This document shows positions 61,178-64,000 of a DNA stretch of 64,000 nt, one piece after another. Source of the stretch: Fulvivirga lutea (GTDB lineage Bacteria; Bacteroidota; Bacteroidia; Cytophagales; Cyclobacteriaceae). Each line of letters begins with the position of its first letter. The first letter of the stretch is position 1. Both the position numbers and the translations under genes were made by a program. Where the stretch lies: contig NZ_CP070608.1 of NCBI RefSeq assembly GCF_017068455.1, positions 124,001-188,000 on the forward strand. The letters run 5' to 3'. The notes under the pieces are model-generated. The model ran no database searches, was not told the origin of the DNA, and saw nothing but the letters and a program-made list of their open reading frames with translations.

Positions 61178-61951
61178 ATGGAATTTATAAAAGTTAATAA
61201 GCAATATGACAAATATGTAGCCCTCATTGAGTTGAACAGACCCAAAGAGTTAAATGCACTAAACCTCCAGCTAATGGGTGAGCTTAGAGATGCTCTGAAG
61301 GATCTAGATAATGATGATGATGTTCGGGCAATCATACTATCGGGTAATGAAAAAGCATTTGCTGCTGGTGCCGACATCAAACAAATGGCTGATAAAAGTG
61401 CCATTGATATGCTTAAAATAGATCAGTTCAGCACCTGGGATCAAATACGTAAAACAAAAAAACCGTTGATAGCAGCTGTAAGTGGATTTGCTTTAGGAGG
61501 AGGTTGCGAGTTGGCTATGACTTGCGATATGATCATCGCCAGTGAAACTGCGAAATTCGGTCAGCCTGAAATAAAAATAGGCGTAATGCCTGGTGCTGGC
61601 GGAACTCAAAGACTAACAAAAGCTATAGGTAAAGCTAAAGCAATGGAATTAGTGCTAACCGGAAGATTCATTTCAGGAGAAGAAGCAGTGAGTTATGGAT
61701 TGGTAAATAAAGTGGTGCCAGTTGAAATGTATATGTACGAAGCACTTTCATTAGCTAAAGAAATAGCACAGATGTCGCCCATTGCAGCACAATTAGCAAA
61801 AGAGGCTGTAAACAGATCATTTGAAACACACTTGGATGAAGGGCTTACTTTTGAACGAAAAAATTTCTACCTGGCCTTTGCAACTGAAGATCAGAAAGAA
61901 GGGATGGCCGCTTTTGTGGAAAAGCGAAAGCCAGAATATAAAGGGAAGTAA
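61178..61951 (+). CDS. Enoyl-CoA hydratase/isomerase family protein
   Basis: 257 residues, crotonase fold. Oxyanion-hole segments AFAAGADIKQM and FALGGGCELAM; both catalytic acids are present, Glu 111 (GGCEL) and Glu 131 (QPEIKIGVMPGAGGTQRL), so it should hydrate trans-2-enoyl-CoA to 3-hydroxyacyl-CoA in beta-oxidation or butanoyl-CoA metabolism. Single gene with a strong terminator after it. Confidence 0.94.
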   Translation: MEFIKVNKQYDKYVALIELNRPKELNALNLQLMGELRDALKDLDNDDDVRAIILSGNEKAFAAGADIKQMADKSAIDMLKIDQFSTWDQIRKTKKPLIAAVSGFALGGGCELAMTCDMIIASETAKFGQPEIKIGVMPGAGGTQRLTKAIGKAKAMELVLTGRFISGEEAVSYGLVNKVVPVEMYMYEALSLAKEIAQMSPIAAQLAKEAVNRSFETHLDEGLTFERKNFYLAFATEDQKEGMAAFVEKRKPEYKGK

Positions 61952-61961
61952 ATAGAGAGAG

Positions 61962-61988
61962 AAAAAGGCTCCGACTGGAGCCTTTTTT
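61962..61988. terminator. Bidirectional terminator
   Basis: AAAAAGGCTCC, GACT, GGAGCCTTTTTT. A and T runs on both sides serve both the enoyl-CoA hydratase gene and the convergent gene at 61990. Confidence 0.92.
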
Positions 61989-61989
61989 A

Positions 61990-63069
61990 TTAATTAGTTG
62001 ATGATGCTTCTCTGAAGCTGAAACCAAAACCTACTGTGAGCATACTATTTTTCTGAAGTGTATAGTCTGCATTAATCGTAACAATCGCGAGCTTTAATCT
62101 AAACCCGGCAGTTAATCGTGGGCCGCTTTGGGAGAATTCCAAATTCACTGGATTAACTATTGTCTCAATTTCCTGATTAACGCCATCATCATACGTAATA
62201 TCGTAATCACCACTAAGTTTTAGGGATGAATTTACAATGTTATAACCAAGCCCTCCATAAAATGAAATTACTGAAAACTTCTTTGAAATAATACCTTGAA
62301 TTGTCCATGCATTTACGTCAAATGTAGACTTACCGTTGGTGGTAGATATTGATGCATCAGGAGAATTATTTGCAGTAGCACTTGCTAAATCATACTCTAA
62401 TGACATATCAGTAAATCCGATTAAGGCAGATAAATCAAAGGGGATATTTTTTAACCCCGGAATATGCTGTTTCACATCGTGCATAATTCCAAAACCTAGA
62501 AGCTTAAACTCACCATCATCACCTATATCAATCTTAGGTGTCCATCTGATTTTTAAATCTGTATTCTTATAAATACCTATACCCAATTGAGCCATTGGTA
62601 CGGGGATTGCCTCCATTGGAAAATTCTCTTTTAATCCAATCCCTGGAGGAGCATCAAATGTGCCTGAAAAATTCTGACCATTCACATCAACATCGTAACG
62701 ATACTGAGGCTCTCCATTTTCCGGACCAAATACAGTTGGAGATCTTGTAACATCAGGATCCGCATAATCGGCATTTATAAAATTAGGGGAATAGAAAAAA
62801 TCATCGCTAGGAATAAAAACTGAATTAGCTGTTATTAATAATTCCATACCCAAAGGCTTATGGGTTTTTCCACTACTGTACCATCCTCCAGTCAAACCTG
62901 TTGAGAATGAATTCATAAAAGGTTCAATATATCCTTCAGCCAAAGTATTTGCATCTTCCACGCCTGCTAAAAGTAGACCTTCAATATCATCCTGAGATTT
63001 AGCAAGAAATGAAATACACACAAATGTTAAAGTGAATATTGCGCTTTGTAAACCAACTTTAAACTTCAT
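61990..63069 (-). CDS. Outer-membrane protein, DUF6588-like
   Basis: 359 residues, signal peptide ending FLAKSQ (residue 25). The opening DDIEGLLLAGVEDANTLAEG then YIEPFMNSFSTGLTGGWYSS and the later PVPMAQLGIGIYKNTDLKIR and LLGFGIMHDVKQHIPGLKNI match my memory of DUF6588 proteins. The last strand LTVGFGFSF supports a barrel. Function unknown. Transcribed alone. Confidence 0.72.
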   Translation of the reverse strand: MKFKVGLQSAIFTLTFVCISFLAKSQDDIEGLLLAGVEDANTLAEGYIEPFMNSFSTGLTGGWYSSGKTHKPLGMELLITANSVFIPSDDFFYSPNFINADYADPDVTRSPTVFGPENGEPQYRYDVDVNGQNFSGTFDAPPGIGLKENFPMEAIPVPMAQLGIGIYKNTDLKIRWTPKIDIGDDGEFKLLGFGIMHDVKQHIPGLKNIPFDLSALIGFTDMSLEYDLASATANNSPDASISTTNGKSTFDVNAWTIQGIISKKFSVISFYGGLGYNIVNSSLKLSGDYDITYDDGVNQEIETIVNPVNLEFSQSGPRLTAGFRLKLAIVTINADYTLQKNSMLTVGFGFSFREASSTN

Positions 63070-63173
63070 ATCGATCTGATTTTCAATTATTAATGAGGAG
63101 TTAAATCTAAATATATAATTAAAAATTATTAGTACATAGATAATTATTATTCTATAAAGGTAACCCAGGCTGG

Positions 63174-63228
63174 CTTATGGGTAATTGCTTATTTACCTTT
63201 GCGGCTGATTATGGGAAAAGCCCATAAG
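63174..63228 (+). promoter_or_regulatory. ahpC promoter region with repeated TTATGGG/CCCATAA
   Basis: The -7 box TACCTTTG is at 63194-63201. CTTATGGG (63174-63181, in the spacer) and TTATGGG (63209-63215) can each pair with CCCATAAG (63221-63228), giving a direct and an inverted copy around the start site. This looks like an operator or a leader hairpin. Confidence 0.5.
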
Positions 63229-63264
63229 TGAGTAAGAATTTTAACATAAAATAAATAACAAATT

Positions 63265-63894
63265 ATGTCATTAGTAGGAAAAAAAGCTCCTGTATTTAAT
63301 GCACCAGCCGTAATTAACGGTGAGGAAATTGTAGAATCTTTTTCACTAGAACAGTACATAGGAAAGAAAGAAGTAATGTTCTTCTTCTACCCTAAAGATT
63401 TCACTTTTGTATGCCCAACTGAAATTCTTGCTTTCCAAGAAAAACTTGGTGAGTTCGAAAAAAGAGGTGTGGCTGTAGTAGGTGTTTCTTGCGATACTGA
63501 AGAAACTCACCTTGCATGGTTAATGACTGCAAAAGAAAATGGTGGAATTGAAGGAGTAAAATATCCTTTAGTAGCAGATTCAACTAAAACTATTGCTTCT
63601 AACTTTGGCGTTTTGGCTGGAGATTGGAACTACAACGAAGAAGGTGAATTATCATTTGAAGGTGCTCCAGTAGCATTCAGAGGTACTTTCTTCATCGATA
63701 AAGATGGTGTTGTAAGACATGAAACTATCAATGACCTGCCATTAGGTAGAAATATTGATGAGATGATCAGAATTGTAGATGCTTGGCACCACGTACAAGA
63801 GCACGGTGAAGTTTGCCCTGCTAACTGGGAAGAAGGCAAAGATGCAATGCAAGCTACCAGAGATGGTGTAGCTAGCTACCTTGCTTCACACTAA
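63265..63894 (+). CDS. ahpC: Peroxiredoxin AhpC (typical 2-Cys)
   Basis: 209 residues. It reduces hydrogen peroxide and organic peroxides. Peroxidatic Cys 50 in FTFVCPTE and resolving Cys 184 in GEVCPANW are both present, with Arg 139 in VAFRGTF. No ahpF is seen in the window, so the reductant source is not shown. It has its own promoter region and a strong terminator. Confidence 0.95.
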   Translation: MSLVGKKAPVFNAPAVINGEEIVESFSLEQYIGKKEVMFFFYPKDFTFVCPTEILAFQEKLGEFEKRGVAVVGVSCDTEETHLAWLMTAKENGGIEGVKYPLVADSTKTIASNFGVLAGDWNYNEEGELSFEGAPVAFRGTFFIDKDGVVRHETINDLPLGRNIDEMIRIVDAWHHVQEHGEVCPANWEEGKDAMQATRDGVASYLASH

Positions 63895-63916
63895 TTAGTA
63901 TTGAAATTTCAATGAG

Positions 63917-63942
63917 AAACCCTGACGGTTACGTCAGGGTTT
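63917..63942 (+). terminator. Terminator of ahpC
   Basis: AAACCCTGACG, GTTA, CGTCAGGGTTT followed by TTATTTTT, 22 nt after the stop codon. Confidence 0.93.
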
Positions 63943-64000
63943 TTATTTTTGTGGATGGCCTTATTTTTTTACAGAGCGTTTACCATATTCTACCGACTAG

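Overview
The window looks like a stretch of core chromosome from a free-living, probably marine member of the Bacteroidota, most likely order Cytophagales. The reasons are the many proteins of families largely confined to that phylum (TonB receptor plus DUF4249 lipoprotein pair, DUF3078, DUF2851, DUF5606, PorT, a PorE-like OmpA protein), AT-rich DNA, frequent TTG or leaderless-looking starts, and promoters that fit the Bacteroidota consensus TTTG-N19-TAnnTTTG rather than the E. coli one. The genus cannot be fixed from sequence reading alone. I saw no insertion sequences, prophage, CRISPR array, rRNA or tRNA. The only stable RNA gene recognised is tmRNA.

Layout. 1-12.9 kb: cut-off end of a conserved gene, a TonB receptor/DUF4249 operon, small envelope genes, a secreted caspase-like protein, a four-gene operon of lipoproteins and a barrel protein, tmRNA, a DUF481 protein, and dnaX with a probable programmed frameshift on an A10 run. 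13-30 kb, nearly all on the minus strand: DUF3078 protein, a stand-alone receiver, an M16 protease/O-methyltransferase/lytic transglycosylase operon, nucleoside phosphorylase, acyltransferase, polytopic membrane protein, DUF2851, pyrF, a LolA-like carrier, ftsK, a serine hydrolase, pyrD and xerD. 30-37.7 kb: aroQ, a class V aminotransferase, a MarC protein, rnhA, a DUF456 protein, an ECF sigma/anti-sigma operon flanked by two Spy/CpxP-like proteins, a HEAT-like protein, saccharopine dehydrogenase and cdd.

37.7-51.7 kb is the most unusual part. It is a plus-strand signalling block: a HAMP-GAF-PAS membrane protein with no kinase output, CheR, a receiver-less CheB, a membrane GAF protein, a 1195-residue sensor ending in a SpoIIE/PP2C phosphatase, a SiaB-like kinase, a SiaC-like phosphoprotein, and a 1039-residue ABC transporter with an extra N-terminal helical domain. 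A lipoprotein and a small secreted protein of unknown role follow. No CheA, CheW, chemoreceptor or GGDEF gene lies beside it. I read it as a partner-switching pathway of the Sia type joined to a CheB/CheR methylation pair, possibly controlling the adjacent transporter; the output is unknown.

51.7-64 kb: esterase, SDR enzyme, porT, ubiE, PorE-like OmpA protein, engB, DUF5606 protein, fbp, aspartate kinase, low-molecular-weight phosphatase, enoyl-CoA hydratase, a DUF6588-like protein and ahpC. Genes are packed tightly: many ATGA overlaps, convergent stops with no spacer, promoters lying inside the end of the previous gene, and terminator hairpins ending close to the next start codon.
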